Below, piece after piece: positions 27,674 to 36,329 of a DNA stretch of 64,000 bases. The notes beneath the pieces are model-generated. The model was given only the letters and a program-made list of their open reading frames with translations, had not been told where the DNA came from and made no database searches. Every line of letters begins with the position of its first letter. Position 1 is the first letter of the stretch. The DNA is from Rhizobium bangladeshense (GTDB taxonomy: Bacteria > Pseudomonadota > Alphaproteobacteria > Rhizobiales > Rhizobiaceae). The translations under genes were made by a program, and so were the position numbers. The stretch covers positions 251,001 to 315,000 of the forward strand of contig NZ_CP071612.1 in the NCBI RefSeq assembly GCF_017357245.1, written 5' to 3'.

Positions 27674-29521
27674 ATGAATGCCGTGCAGCCGATCGCCAAT
27701 GCATTGTCCGTGGCTGCCGCCCAGAGGAGCCGACTCAGGGCGCTGCTGACGCGTCTCTGGCCGGTCGTCATCGCCTATAGCGTCATCCTTGCCGCCGTCA
27801 TTCTTGTTACCAAACTCTTCGGCGCCACCGACTATGTCGGTCCCGACAATGACGATGGCATGCGTCTTGTCGAGGTTCGCGATTTTCTTGCCGGCCAGGG
27901 CTGGTTCGATCTGATGCAATATCGTCTCGGCCTTGCCGGCGGTACGCTGATGCACTGGTCGAGGCTGATCGATCTGCCGATCGCTTCGCTGATCTGGTTC
28001 TTTGGCCTGTTTGCGCCGCGCGAAACGGCGGAGGCGCTGGCGCTCGCCGTCTGGCCGCTATCGCTCATCTTTCCTGTCATGCTTGCCATGGGCTTCGCCG
28101 GCCGGCGCATCGGCGGGATTGCCGGCATGCACATCGCTCTCGGTCTGACCGCGTTGACGATCTTTACCGGAAACCGCTTCGCCCCGGGCGCCATCGATCA
28201 TCACAATGTGCAACTGGCGCTGGTTGCGACGATGGTGGCGATGCTCGTCGATCCGCAGCGTCGCGGCTGGTGCTATGCCATCGCCGGCGTTGCCGCGGCT
28301 GTCGCCATCGCCATCGGCGCTGAGACGACCCCTTTCGTTGCTGCCGTCTGCCTCACAGTCGCCCTGGTCTGGGCATGGGAAGGAGAGAGTGTCGCCGTCG
28401 CCGCCCGGGCCTTCGGATTGTCGCTGACGATCGCGATCAACATTCTTTTCTTCGCAACGGTGCCGCCCCGGCTCTATGCGATGGTCACCTGCGACAATCT
28501 CTCGATCGGCTATTACAGTCTGGCGGCGATCGGCGGCAGTCTCCTGCTGTTTTCGGCGGTCTTTGCAAGCCGCTTGCGTCGGCCCTTGCGCTTTGCCGCT
28601 CTCGCCGTTGTCGGCGCCGGCGTTTTCGGTTCGGCGATCCTCATCTCACCGCAATGCCTGAGCGATCCGCTGGGCAGTCTCGATCCGATGCTGGTCGAAC
28701 TCTGGCTGCGGCATGTTTCGGAAGCCCAGTCGCTCCTAGCGCTGGCGCGCACCGATCCGTTCTCGATTGGCGCCTTCTATGCGGCAGGCCTCCTCGGCAT
28801 CGCCGTCTGCATCTTTCGAATCATTCAGGGCGACCGCGTTCAGATCCATTTGGTCCTGCTCTTCCTGCTGGCCACGAGCTGGGCGATTGCGCTGGTCCAG
28901 GTGCGCGGCGCCGCTTTCTCTAACCTGCTTTCCATCCTGCCCCTCGCCTTGCTGATCATCGATGTCAGGCGCATCTCCAACAGCGACAGCGAGAATATCG
29001 CCGCCGCCTTCGTCTATGTGATGAGCGTACTCGCGAGCGTTCCGGTCGTCTGGGCCATCGGTGGCGGGCTTGTCTCGCTGCAGATGGAGAACGATCACCA
29101 GAAGAAGGCAGGGGAGCCGACAAAAGCGATTTCCTGCACATCCAAGGAGGCGCTGGCGCCGCTTGCGGGGCTTTCGGTCGGGCTGGTCTCCGCGCCGTCG
29201 GAAATGGGGGTATCAATCCTGCGCTTCACCCAAAACCGGGTTCTCTCCGCCCCCTATCACCGCAATCAGGGCGGCATGCTGACGGAGATGCATATCGGCC
29301 TGGCAAAGCCCCTAGAGGCGGAAGCCTTTCTGAAGGGGGCCGGTGTGACGGTGCTTGCCTTCTGCCCGAAGGACCCGCAGACGCGCGAGCTCGCAAAGCT
29401 GAAACCGGATGGTCTCTATGCTGAACTCGGCAGAGGGAATATTCCGCCCTATCTTGAGCCACTTCCGAAGGCTCCGGACGCAGTTATCCAGTTCTTTCGT
29501 TACCGGCCGACGGCGAATTGA
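27674..29521 (+). CDS. Large GT-C-like integral membrane protein
   Basis: A 615-residue protein with about eleven or more hydrophobic helices between residues 25 and 470 and a soluble periplasmic C-terminal part (about 475-615) with several cysteines. The first periplasmic loop holds GPDNDDGMRLVEVRDFL and MHWSRLIDLP, and a later loop has GAIDHHNVQLAL. Acidic loop-1 residues and DHH are reminiscent of STT3/PMT-type GT-C glycosyltransferases that use polyprenyl-linked sugars. A glycosylation role fits the divergent GT2-GtrA pair, but no activity is proven for this group. Confidence 0.7.
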   Translation: MNAVQPIANALSVAAAQRSRLRALLTRLWPVVIAYSVILAAVILVTKLFGATDYVGPDNDDGMRLVEVRDFLAGQGWFDLMQYRLGLAGGTLMHWSRLIDLPIASLIWFFGLFAPRETAEALALAVWPLSLIFPVMLAMGFAGRRIGGIAGMHIALGLTALTIFTGNRFAPGAIDHHNVQLALVATMVAMLVDPQRRGWCYAIAGVAAAVAIAIGAETTPFVAAVCLTVALVWAWEGESVAVAARAFGLSLTIAINILFFATVPPRLYAMVTCDNLSIGYYSLAAIGGSLLLFSAVFASRLRRPLRFAALAVVGAGVFGSAILISPQCLSDPLGSLDPMLVELWLRHVSEAQSLLALARTDPFSIGAFYAAGLLGIAVCIFRIIQGDRVQIHLVLLFLLATSWAIALVQVRGAAFSNLLSILPLALLIIDVRRISNSDSENIAAAFVYVMSVLASVPVVWAIGGGLVSLQMENDHQKKAGEPTKAISCTSKEALAPLAGLSVGLVSAPSEMGVSILRFTQNRVLSAPYHRNQGGMLTEMHIGLAKPLEAEAFLKGAGVTVLAFCPKDPQTRELAKLKPDGLYAELGRGNIPPYLEPLPKAPDAVIQFFRYRPTAN

Positions 29522-29549
29522 CGCCGACAGCCTTTATGATGCGCTGACG

Positions 29550-29792
29550 TCAGTGCGACGTACGGAGGGCCCGCAGACGGTCGCTGGCATAGAGCCCGAG
29601 GACGAAGAGGATCAGGCCGCCATTATAGCCGAGAATGGCATAAACAAGCGCCAGAAGTGACACCGGCCCGGGCGAGGTTATCGCCGCCAGCGTGAAGCTC
29701 ATTCCGATCAGCGCGGCGACCAACGCGATCCCGGCGGCCGAGCGCATTAACCCGGCGCTGATGCCCAATGCTGCTGCTGTGAGAATAATCAT
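29550..29792 (-). CDS. Small hydrophobic membrane protein
   Basis: An 80-residue protein that is nearly all membrane-embedded: helices at about residues 2-20, 24-42 and 48-68, then a basic tail SDRLRALRTSH on the cytosolic side. The ATG at 29792 follows GAAGG. The family is not recognised, and it could be a conserved hypothetical of Rhizobium. It converges on the large GT-C-like gene, with 28 bases between stops. Confidence 0.6.
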   Translation of the reverse strand: MIILTAAALGISAGLMRSAAGIALVAALIGMSFTLAAITSPGPVSLLALVYAILGYNGGLILFVLGLYASDRLRALRTSH

Positions 29793-30125
29793 TTCAGCAC
29801 CTTCCCAGAGAGAACGAGGGGAAGCATAGGAAGCGCCAACTAACAAAGATTTACCGGCTCTCTCGGCCAAAAATCGTTTGTATTGCGGTGGTTAGCAATC
29901 CCTTTCATAGGAAACGCGCCTTTTATCTATGCGTTCCCCAGTGAAGCGAATTTTCCCGTTTTTCTTGTCATTCTACCTGCTGCAACGAGCGCATGCACCT
30001 AACGCTTGGACATATCTTGATGGAATGGGCGCCTCTTCCACGCCAATGGCTCAGCAGCCGGGAAAACAGGTCTCATCGGCGGTCGCGATCTTCCCGTTTC
30101 CCGCCAATGGAAATAGAAAGAAGGG
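29793..30125. other. Intergenic region upstream of xseA
   Basis: About 330 bases with no supported gene. It must hold the promoters of the leftward small membrane protein and of xseA. The ribosome binding site AGAAGGG (30118-30124) closes it. Two TTCCCGTTT copies (29949-29957 and 30092-30100) were noticed. No terminator or strong palindrome is visible. Confidence 0.5.
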
Positions 30126-31706
30126 ATGAGCAACCTCTTCGATAGCGATTCGCCGACCAACCTTGCCGAATATTCGGTTTCGGAGCTTTCCGGCTCGATA
30201 AAACGCACCGTCGAAACCGCCTTCGATCAGGTTCGCGTGCGCGGCGAAATATCGGGTTATCGCGGTCCGCACTCCTCCGGCCATGCTTATTTCGCATTGA
30301 AGGACGACCGCGCGCGCATCGACGCCGTTATCTGGAAAGGCACGTTCTCGCGGCTGAAGTTCCGCCCCGAGGAAGGCATGGAGGTGATTGCCACCGGCAA
30401 GGTCACCACCTTTCCGGGCTCCTCGAAATATCAGATCGTCATCGAGACGCTGGAGCCGGCCGGCGCCGGCGCGCTGATGGCGCTGATCGAAGAGCGCAAG
30501 CGCAAGCTCGGCGCCGAGGGCCTGTTCGATGCGGCCCGCAAGCAGCGGCTGCCCTTCATGCCGCATGTGATCGGCGTCGTCACCTCTCCGACCGGCGCCG
30601 TGATCCGCGATATCCTTCACCGCATCTCCGACCGGTTTCCCGTGCATGTCCTCGTCTGGCCGGTGAAGGTTCAGGGAGAGGGCGCCGGCGAGGAGGTGGC
30701 GAACGCCATTCGCGGCTTCAATTCGCTGGAGCCGACCGGCGCCATCCCGCGCCCTGATGTGCTGATCGTCGCGCGCGGCGGCGGCAGCCTGGAAGATCTC
30801 TGGAGTTTCAACGACGAGATCGTCGTGCGCGCTGCTGCCGCAAGCCGGATACCGCTGATCTCCGCCGTCGGTCACGAGACCGACTGGACGCTGATCGACT
30901 ATGCCGCCGATGTCCGCGCTCCGACGCCGACCGGGGCGGCGGAGATGGCCGTGCCCGTCAAGGCGGAGCTCGAGGCGCAGGCCGCCGCTCTTGCCGCCCG
31001 CCTGCAGGGCTGCATGAACCGGCAGATGGATCAGCGCCGCCAGTCGGTCCGTAGTCTGATGCGTGCATTGCCCTCGCTCGATCAGCTTCTCGCCTTGCCA
31101 CGCCGTCGTTTCGACGAGGCGGCGGCAGGCCTCGGCCGTGGGCTGGAGCTGAATACGATCAACAAGCGCCGCGGCTTCGAGCGTGTTGCCGCGCATCTGC
31201 GCCCAGACCTTCTTTCCGGCCGTATTGCCGAGCGCCGTCAGACGCTGAACGAGCGGATGGTGCGGGCCGAACGCATGGTCGAACGGCTGATCGACCGCTC
31301 GGCGTCACGCATCGCGCGCGCCGAGGCGATCCTTGCTTCGCTGCCGGCACGGTTGAAAGCGCAAACCGACCGCTCGCGCGAACGTCTCGGCAATCTTTCG
31401 CGCCATGCCGATACGGCAATCCGCCACCAGCTGACGCGCGCCCGCGCCGAGCTCTCCGCGCAGGACCGCGTGCTGCAGTCGCTCTCTTATAAGAACGTGC
31501 TGAAGCGCGGCTACGCCGTCATTCGCGATGAGGATAACAGGCCGGTCTCACAGGCCGCCGCACTCTCCACTGGCGCGAGCATCGCCATCGAATTTGCCGA
31601 CGGCCGTGTCGGCGCCATGACCACGGAAGGCGGCGACCCGCCTGGTGGCGCCAAGAAGCGCAGCACAAAACCGGCGGAGCCGACGAAGCAGGGAAGCCTG
31701 TTCTGA
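30126..31706 (+). CDS. xseA: Exodeoxyribonuclease VII large subunit
   Basis: A 526-residue subunit of the single-strand-specific exonuclease VII. An N-terminal OB fold (residues 10-110, [30 protein letters not shown]) is followed by the catalytic core with [33 protein letters not shown] and [29 protein letters not shown] long coiled coil covers about 280-430, with the C-terminal [15 protein letters not shown]. The C-terminus is basic with an extension of about 30 residues, common in rhizobia. ATG at 30126. xseB is not adjacent. It is followed two bases later by the quinone reductase gene. Confidence 0.96.
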   Translation: MSNLFDSDSPTNLAEYSVSELSGSIKRTVETAFDQVRVRGEISGYRGPHSSGHAYFALKDDRARIDAVIWKGTFSRLKFRPEEGMEVIATGKVTTFPGSSKYQIVIETLEPAGAGALMALIEERKRKLGAEGLFDAARKQRLPFMPHVIGVVTSPTGAVIRDILHRISDRFPVHVLVWPVKVQGEGAGEEVANAIRGFNSLEPTGAIPRPDVLIVARGGGSLEDLWSFNDEIVVRAAAASRIPLISAVGHETDWTLIDYAADVRAPTPTGAAEMAVPVKAELEAQAAALAARLQGCMNRQMDQRRQSVRSLMRALPSLDQLLALPRRRFDEAAAGLGRGLELNTINKRRGFERVAAHLRPDLLSGRIAERRQTLNERMVRAERMVERLIDRSASRIARAEAILASLPARLKAQTDRSRERLGNLSRHADTAIRHQLTRARAELSAQDRVLQSLSYKNVLKRGYAVIRDEDNRPVSQAAALSTGASIAIEFADGRVGAMTTEGGDPPGGAKKRSTKPAEPTKQGSLF

Positions 31707-31708
31707 CA

Positions 31709-32299
31709 ATGCGGATCCTGCTTGTGCTTGCCCATCCGCTGCCGGAAAGTTTCGCCGCCTCGGTCGCGCACACGGCTCGCGAAGCGCTGGAAGCCTCCGG
31801 TCATGTCGTCGATCTCCTCGATCTCTACGCTGAGAGTTTCGATCCACGCCTCTCCGTGGCCGAGCGCCGTGCTTACTTCGATATGTCCTACGATACCTCC
31901 GATGTGGCCGATACCGTTGCCCGGTTGAAGGCCGCCGACGGTCTCGTCCTCGTCTTTCCGCAGTGGTGGTTCAATTTCCCCGCCATCCTGAAAGGCTTCT
32001 TCGATCGCGTCTTCGCACCAGGTGTGGCTTTCAGGCATGATGCCGCCGGCGGCCGGATCGTGCCTGAACTCACCAATATCAGGCTGCTCTATGCGCTGAC
32101 GACGACGGGCTCGCCCTGGTGGCTGGTGCATCTCTATATGGGCAATCCCGTCCGCCGCCTGCTGAAGCGCGGTATCGCCAATTTCTGTTCGAAGAAGCTC
32201 GTCTTCCGCATGCTGAGCCTGCACGACATGGACCGCACGACTGATGCCAGGCGCAAGGCGCATCTGGAGCGCGTCCACAAGGCGCTCGCTGAAGTCTGA
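31709..32299 (+). CDS. Flavodoxin-fold NAD(P)H:quinone oxidoreductase
   Basis: A 196-residue Flavodoxin_2-family FMN/FAD enzyme of the MdaB/NQO1 type. LLVLAHPLPESFAASVA forms the N-terminal flavin phosphate loop, VLVFPQWWFNFPAILKGFFDRVFAPGVAF the active-site helix, and ALTTTGSPWWLVH the second flavin loop. It catalyses two-electron quinone reduction, protecting against redox cycling. It is separated by two bases from the xseA stop and is thus read from the same message, though unrelated in function. The next gene (MarR) is on the other strand, its stop directly adjacent. Confidence 0.92.
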   Translation: MRILLVLAHPLPESFAASVAHTAREALEASGHVVDLLDLYAESFDPRLSVAERRAYFDMSYDTSDVADTVARLKAADGLVLVFPQWWFNFPAILKGFFDRVFAPGVAFRHDAAGGRIVPELTNIRLLYALTTTGSPWWLVHLYMGNPVRRLLKRGIANFCSKKLVFRMLSLHDMDRTTDARRKAHLERVHKALAEV

Positions 32300-32797
32300 T
32301 TATTCAAAGTCCGACAGGAACTTCTTCAGTAGTCGGTCGAACGCGGCCTTATCCTCGGCCGTCAGGTTGCGCGTCAGCCGCTGCTGATTGGCGACATGGG
32401 CGCCGACCGCCTCTTCGACAGTCGCAAGCCCCTTCTCCGTCAGCGCAATCAGCACACTGCGCCGATCCTGCGGATTGACGATACGCTCGACCAGGCCCGC
32501 CTTCTCCAACTGGTCGATCCTGTTCGTCATTGTGCCGGAGCTGACCATCGTCATTTCCAGGAGCTCGCCCGGCGAAAGCCGATGAGGTGCGCCGGAGCGG
32601 CGAAGTGTGGCCAGCACGTCGAAGGCCGAGGTGGAAAGCCCGTGTGTCATGAGCACGGCTTCGACTTCGCGGCCGAGATGGGTGCCGAGGCGCTTCAGGC
32701 GTCCGAGGATGCCCATCGGTTCGACGTCGAGATCCGGCCGCTCGCGCCGCCATTGCGCCAGAATCCTGTCGACATGATCCTGCTTCTGTTCGCTCAT
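32300..32797 (-). CDS. MarR-family transcriptional regulator
   Basis: A 165-residue winged-helix regulator. The recognition helix region is LSPGELLEMTMVSSGTMTNRIDQLEKAGLVERIVNPQDRRSVLIALTEKG (residues 75-125), with dimerising helices at both ends. It is divergent from a DMT-type exporter. The intergenic space holds an 18-base perfect palindrome and two half-sites with TCTTGA, so it most likely represses itself and the exporter until a ligand binds. The inducing ligand is unknown. Confidence 0.93.
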   Translation of the reverse strand: MSEQKQDHVDRILAQWRRERPDLDVEPMGILGRLKRLGTHLGREVEAVLMTHGLSTSAFDVLATLRRSGAPHRLSPGELLEMTMVSSGTMTNRIDQLEKAGLVERIVNPQDRRSVLIALTEKGLATVEEAVGAHVANQQRLTRNLTAEDKAAFDRLLKKFLSDFE

Positions 32798-32817
32798 GCC
32801 ACATCGATATCATCAGA

Positions 32818-32835
32818 TATCTTGACGTCAAGATA
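32818..32835. promoter_or_regulatory. Perfect palindromic operator between marR and exporter
   Basis: TATCTTGACGTCAAGATA is an uninterrupted 18-base palindrome 21 bases upstream of the marR ATG. Two more TCTTGA half-sites lie at 32857 and 32872 in front of the exporter gene. MarR dimers bind such sites; control of both genes is inferred. Confidence 0.8.
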
Positions 32836-32878
32836 AAAAGCTCTATGCTGGATTTATCTTGAAGTAGAGATTCTTGAT

Positions 32879-33790
32879 ATGAAGACAAATGCTCGCTATC
32901 TCGCCGATGTGCTGACCACCGCTGTCGCCCCCGCCATTTGGGGCAGCACCTATTTCGTCACCACATCCTTCTTGCCCCAGGGCTATCCGTTGACGGTTGC
33001 TCTGCTGCGCGCCCTGCCGGCGGGCCTGCTTCTGCTGCTGATTGTCCGGAAGCTGCCGACGGGCGTGTGGTGGGGCCGCGCCTTCATTCTCGGCGCGCTG
33101 AACTTCTCGTTCTTCTGGGCGATGCTCTTCGTCTCGGCCTACAGGCTGCCGGGCGGCGTTGCCGCAACCGTCGGCGCCGTGCAGCCGCTGATCGTCATCG
33201 CGCTGTCGCGAGTTTTTCTCGGCAAGCCGATCCAGCCGCTGGCCGTGGTGGCAGGATTCGTCGGCATGGTCGGCGTCGGGCTGCTGGTGTTGACGCCAAA
33301 GGCGGCGCTCGATTCCATCGGTGTCGCCGCAGGCCTTGCTGGCGCCGTCTCGATGGCGTTCGGCACGGTGCTAGCACGGCGCTGGGCACCGCCGGTCTCA
33401 AATCTTACCTTCACCGCCTGGCAACTGACGGCGGGCGGCATCCTTCTGGTGCCTTTCGCCCTTCTGCTCGAACCGGCGCTGCCGATGCCGACCGCCGCAA
33501 ACCTTGCCGGCATCGCCTATCTTGGCTTGATCGGCGCAGCCTTCACCTATCTGCTCTGGTTCCGCGGCCTGTCGCGCATCGAGCCGTCGGCGATCTCTTC
33601 GCTCGGCTTTCTGAGCCCTGTGGTCGCGACCCTGCTCGGCTGGCTGGCGCTTAGCCAGAGCCTGACGCCGGTACAGATCGCCGGCTTCGCCATGGTGCTT
33701 GCCGGCGTCTGGCTCAGTCAGCGCACGATGATGCCGCTCAGGCCCATTCGCCCTGCCGCATCACCGGAACCCGCGAACCGTCCGGTGTGA
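32879..33790 (+). CDS. EamA/DMT-superfamily transporter
   Basis: A 303-residue inner-membrane protein with ten predicted helices in two EamA repeats (residues 10-140 and 150-290): TAVAPAIWGSTYFVTTSFLPQGYPLTVALLRALPAGLLLLL and YLGLIGAAFTYLLWFRGLSRIEPSAISSLGFLSPVVATLLGWLALSQSL. Such proteins export small metabolites or drugs. It is divergent from a MarR regulator with a palindromic operator, which suggests inducible export of a toxic compound. The ATG lies next to a TTCTTGAT half-site with no strong Shine-Dalgarno, so the leader may be very short. It overlaps nothing; the end faces the M29 peptidase gene, whose stop lies upstream at 33738, a 53-base tail overlap. Confidence 0.9.
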   Translation: MKTNARYLADVLTTAVAPAIWGSTYFVTTSFLPQGYPLTVALLRALPAGLLLLLIVRKLPTGVWWGRAFILGALNFSFFWAMLFVSAYRLPGGVAATVGAVQPLIVIALSRVFLGKPIQPLAVVAGFVGMVGVGLLVLTPKAALDSIGVAAGLAGAVSMAFGTVLARRWAPPVSNLTFTAWQLTAGGILLVPFALLLEPALPMPTAANLAGIAYLGLIGAAFTYLLWFRGLSRIEPSAISSLGFLSPVVATLLGWLALSQSLTPVQIAGFAMVLAGVWLSQRTMMPLRPIRPAASPEPANRPV

Positions 33791-34991
33791 TACCGTCGAT
33801 GTCGACCTTGTCCGAGCCAATCATCCAGTCGATGTGGATCAGGCTGGAATTGCCACCCTGCGCCTTGATCTGCTCCTGGCTGAGGGCCGCGCCGTTGAGG
33901 AAGCACTTGGAATAGCACTGGCCGAGCGCGATGTGACAGGAGGCGTTTTCGTCGAAAAGCGTGTTGTAGAACAGGATGCCGCTCGCCGAGATCGGTGAGG
34001 AATGCGGCACAAGCGCCACCTCGCCGAGCCGGCGCGCGCCCTCGTCGGTATCGAGCACCTTGTTCAAGACCTCTTCGCCGCGTGACGCCTTAGCCTCGAC
34101 GATCCGCCCGCCTTCGAAACGCACCCGGATATTGTCGATCAGCGTGCCCTGGTGCGACAGCGGTTTGGTGCTCGACACATGGCCTTCGACCCGCAAGGCA
34201 TGCGGCGTGGTGAAGACCTCTTCGGTCGGAATATTCGGGTTGCAGGTGATGCCGTTCTTGGCCGTGGATGCGCCGCCGTGCCATTCATGCCCGTCGGCGA
34301 GGCCGACTGTCAGATCGGTGCCCGGTCCCTGGAAATGCAGCGAGGCGAAGCGCTCGCCGTTCAGCCAGGCGGAGCGCTTGGCGAGAGTGGCATTGTGTTC
34401 CGCCCAGGCAGCGACGGGGTCATTGAGATCGACGCGCGAGGCCGCAAAGATCGCCTTGGCAAGCTTGGCGATCGCCATCGGTTCGGGATCGTCGGGGAAG
34501 ACCACCTTCGCCCAAGAGGGGTTGGGATAGGAGACGATGTTCCAGTTGATGTCGAAATTCGAAATTTTCTCCAGCGCCGGCTTGTATGCTGTGGATGTGG
34601 CGCGATTGGCGCGGCCGACCTTGCCGGGATCCTGCTCGGCAAGCAGCATAGGATTGTCGCCCGCGACCGCCAGACGGGCCGCTCCATTGGCATAGGCCTT
34701 GGCCATGCCCTCGTAGAGCCAGTCGGAGGCGCGATCGAAACTCTCGTCGCTGCCATATTGGAAGCGCGCAAGCGTCGTTTCCTCGTCGGAATAGAAGGTG
34801 CTCACCAGCCCGGCCCCGGCCTGATAGGCGTGTTTGGTGATGAAACGAACGAGCGGCAGCGCCACGACAGGCGCGGTTATCACCAGATCCTGGCCCTTCT
34901 GCAGCTGCAACCCGACCTTGACGGCGACTTCCGCGAGCTTCTCGAGCTTGACGGGGTCAACGGTGTTCTGGCTCTGGGGCACGAAAGTCAT
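33738..34991 (-). CDS. M29-family aminopeptidase
   Basis: A 417-residue metallopeptidase of the AmpS / thermophilic aminopeptidase (M29) family. Visible metal-ligand segments are the glutamates in NIPTEEVFTTPHALRVEGHVSSTKPL (about 250-275), the VRFEGGRIVEAKASRGEEVL part, and His/Asp in FDENASCHIALGQCYSKC and SLIHIDWMIGSDKVDIDG (near 345-400). It removes N-terminal residues from peptides in the cytosol. Its end overlaps the end of the convergent DMT gene by 53 bases. The ATG at 34991 starts MTFVPQSQNTVDPVKLEKLAEVAVKVGL, as usual. Confidence 0.92.
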   Translation of the reverse strand: MTFVPQSQNTVDPVKLEKLAEVAVKVGLQLQKGQDLVITAPVVALPLVRFITKHAYQAGAGLVSTFYSDEETTLARFQYGSDESFDRASDWLYEGMAKAYANGAARLAVAGDNPMLLAEQDPGKVGRANRATSTAYKPALEKISNFDINWNIVSYPNPSWAKVVFPDDPEPMAIAKLAKAIFAASRVDLNDPVAAWAEHNATLAKRSAWLNGERFASLHFQGPGTDLTVGLADGHEWHGGASTAKNGITCNPNIPTEEVFTTPHALRVEGHVSSTKPLSHQGTLIDNIRVRFEGGRIVEAKASRGEEVLNKVLDTDEGARRLGEVALVPHSSPISASGILFYNTLFDENASCHIALGQCYSKCFLNGAALSQEQIKAQGGNSSLIHIDWMIGSDKVDIDGITPDGSRVPVMRQGEWA

Positions 34992-35119
34992 GGTTCAACC
35001 TGCCTTTGTCATCGAGGTAAGGCTGAAAGACTTAGACCCGTTTGCGGCGAAAATGAAGCGCGCCGCTGCCGATTTGAAAGCCGCGGAGCGCGATGCCCGA
35101 CCGCTTTCACCATGACGTC

Positions 35120-35803
35120 TCAGGCGGCGGCAGGCAGCCTGAGCAGGATCGACTTATGCTTGTCGAGAAACTCCATCAGCCGCTGCGGATAGTCCTCGCC
35201 GACGGCGACCTGCACGCTCCGGCGCTCGCCGAGCGCTCTCCGCCAGCGCGTCACCCGCTCAAGCCCGTCGAAAATGCCGCTATCTCCCAGCTTGTCGAAT
35301 ACATCGAAATACCGAAAGACCGGCGCGAAGACGGCGTCGACGAGGCTGAAGCTGCTGCCGGAAAAATAAGGTCCATCCGCGAGTGCTCCTTCGAGCGTCG
35401 TGAACTTGTCGGTGAGCGCCTTGCGCTTGGCCTCCAGCTGCTCCACCTCCGTTGCCGTTTCATAGCCCCAGAGATCGGAAAGCACGGACGATCCGAATTC
35501 CATCCATCCGCGATGGCGGCCGCGGGTAAGCGGATCTGCGGGATGCAGGGCGGATCCCGCCTGCGTCTCCTCCAGATATTCGCAGATGACGCTGCTTTCG
35601 AAGAGAACGGCCTCGCTGCCATCCTCTTCTTCGATCCTGAGCAGCGGCACTTTGCCGAGCGGCGAGATCTGCAGGAACCAGTCCGGCTTATTGGCAAGGT
35701 CGATGTTGACGCGCTCGAAGGCCACCCCCTTTTCGAGAAGCGCGATCGCGGCGCGCTGCACATAGGGGCAGAGATGGTGGCTGATGAGTGTAAGCCTGCT
35801 CAT
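35120..35803 (-). CDS. Glutathione S-transferase family protein
   Basis: A 227-residue GST. The thioredoxin-like domain (1-80) has SHHLCPYVQRAAIALLEKG, with the redox cysteine of the omega/zeta-like type, and PLGKVPLLRIEEE plus LFESSVICEYLEE for glutathione binding. The helical domain follows. The ATG at 35803 has GAGGAG upstream. It is divergent from a MarR-type regulator with paired palindromic sites between them, so it is probably repressed by that regulator and induced by a reactive compound. Confidence 0.92.
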   Translation of the reverse strand: MSRLTLISHHLCPYVQRAAIALLEKGVAFERVNIDLANKPDWFLQISPLGKVPLLRIEEEDGSEAVLFESSVICEYLEETQAGSALHPADPLTRGRHRGWMEFGSSVLSDLWGYETATEVEQLEAKRKALTDKFTTLEGALADGPYFSGSSFSLVDAVFAPVFRYFDVFDKLGDSGIFDGLERVTRWRRALGERRSVQVAVGEDYPQRLMEFLDKHKSILLRLPAAA

Positions 35804-35825
35804 GAACGTCTCCTCGCAGTCTAAG

Positions 35826-35840
35826 TAGATGCATATGCAT
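35826..35840. promoter_or_regulatory. Operator-like palindrome in front of the GST gene
   Basis: TAGATGCATATGCAT holds the perfect palindrome ATGCATATGCAT. A related sequence in inverted order lies at 35872-35886, placing one copy before each divergent gene. It is probably a binding site of the adjacent MarR protein. Confidence 0.7.
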
Positions 35841-35871
35841 ATAATATTGCTTGCGGCTTCGTTCAAGATAA

Positions 35872-35886
35872 ATGTATCTGCATCTA
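35872..35886. promoter_or_regulatory. Second operator-like site touching the marR start codon
   Basis: ATGTATCTGCATCTA is, on the other strand, TAGATGCAGATACAT, which matches the site at 35826 in 13 of 15 positions. Its last base is the A of the marR ATG, so binding would block the start of transcription or translation. This fits autorepression. Confidence 0.65.
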
Positions 35887-36329
35887 TGACGGAAAAGACA
35901 CCGAAGCCGAGCGAAGCCGCCACCTCTGCCTGGACCAGCATCATGCGCGCCCGTGAACGGCTGCTCGCGGCGATCGAGACCGATCTGAAAGCGGCCGGCA
36001 TGCCGCCGCTTGCCTGGTATGACGTGCTTTGGGAACTGGCGCGCTCGAAAGACGGCAGGCTGCGGCCTTACGAGATCGAGGAGCGGACATTGCTGGCGCA
36101 GTATAATCTGTCCCGGCTGATCGACCGGCTGGAAAGAGAGGGCCTGGTCCGGCGCGAGGTCTTCGCCGAGGATGGCCGCGGCCGCTGGGTTGTGATTACC
36201 GATGCCGGCCGAACGCTTCGCACGCGGATGTGGACTGTCTATGCGGCAGCGATTGACGCCCATGTCGGCAGCAAGCTTGCCGACGACGAGGCGAAGGCGA
36301 TTTCCGGTCTGCTCGCTCGTTTCCTCTGA
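35886..36329 (+). CDS. MarR-family transcriptional regulator
   Basis: A 147-residue winged-helix protein. The DNA-binding part is LLAQYNLSRLIDRLEREGLVRREVFAEDGRGRWVVITDAGRTL (residues 75-117), with flanking dimerisation helices (SIMRARERLLAAIETDLKAAG). The ATG at 35886 is chosen because similarity begins here; no Shine-Dalgarno precedes it and an operator-like palindrome touches the start, so the message may be leaderless. It is divergent from the GST gene and likely controls it and itself. Its stop is directly adjacent to the stop of ybaK. Confidence 0.9.
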   Translation: MTEKTPKPSEAATSAWTSIMRARERLLAAIETDLKAAGMPPLAWYDVLWELARSKDGRLRPYEIEERTLLAQYNLSRLIDRLEREGLVRREVFAEDGRGRWVVITDAGRTLRTRMWTVYAAAIDAHVGSKLADDEAKAISGLLARFL

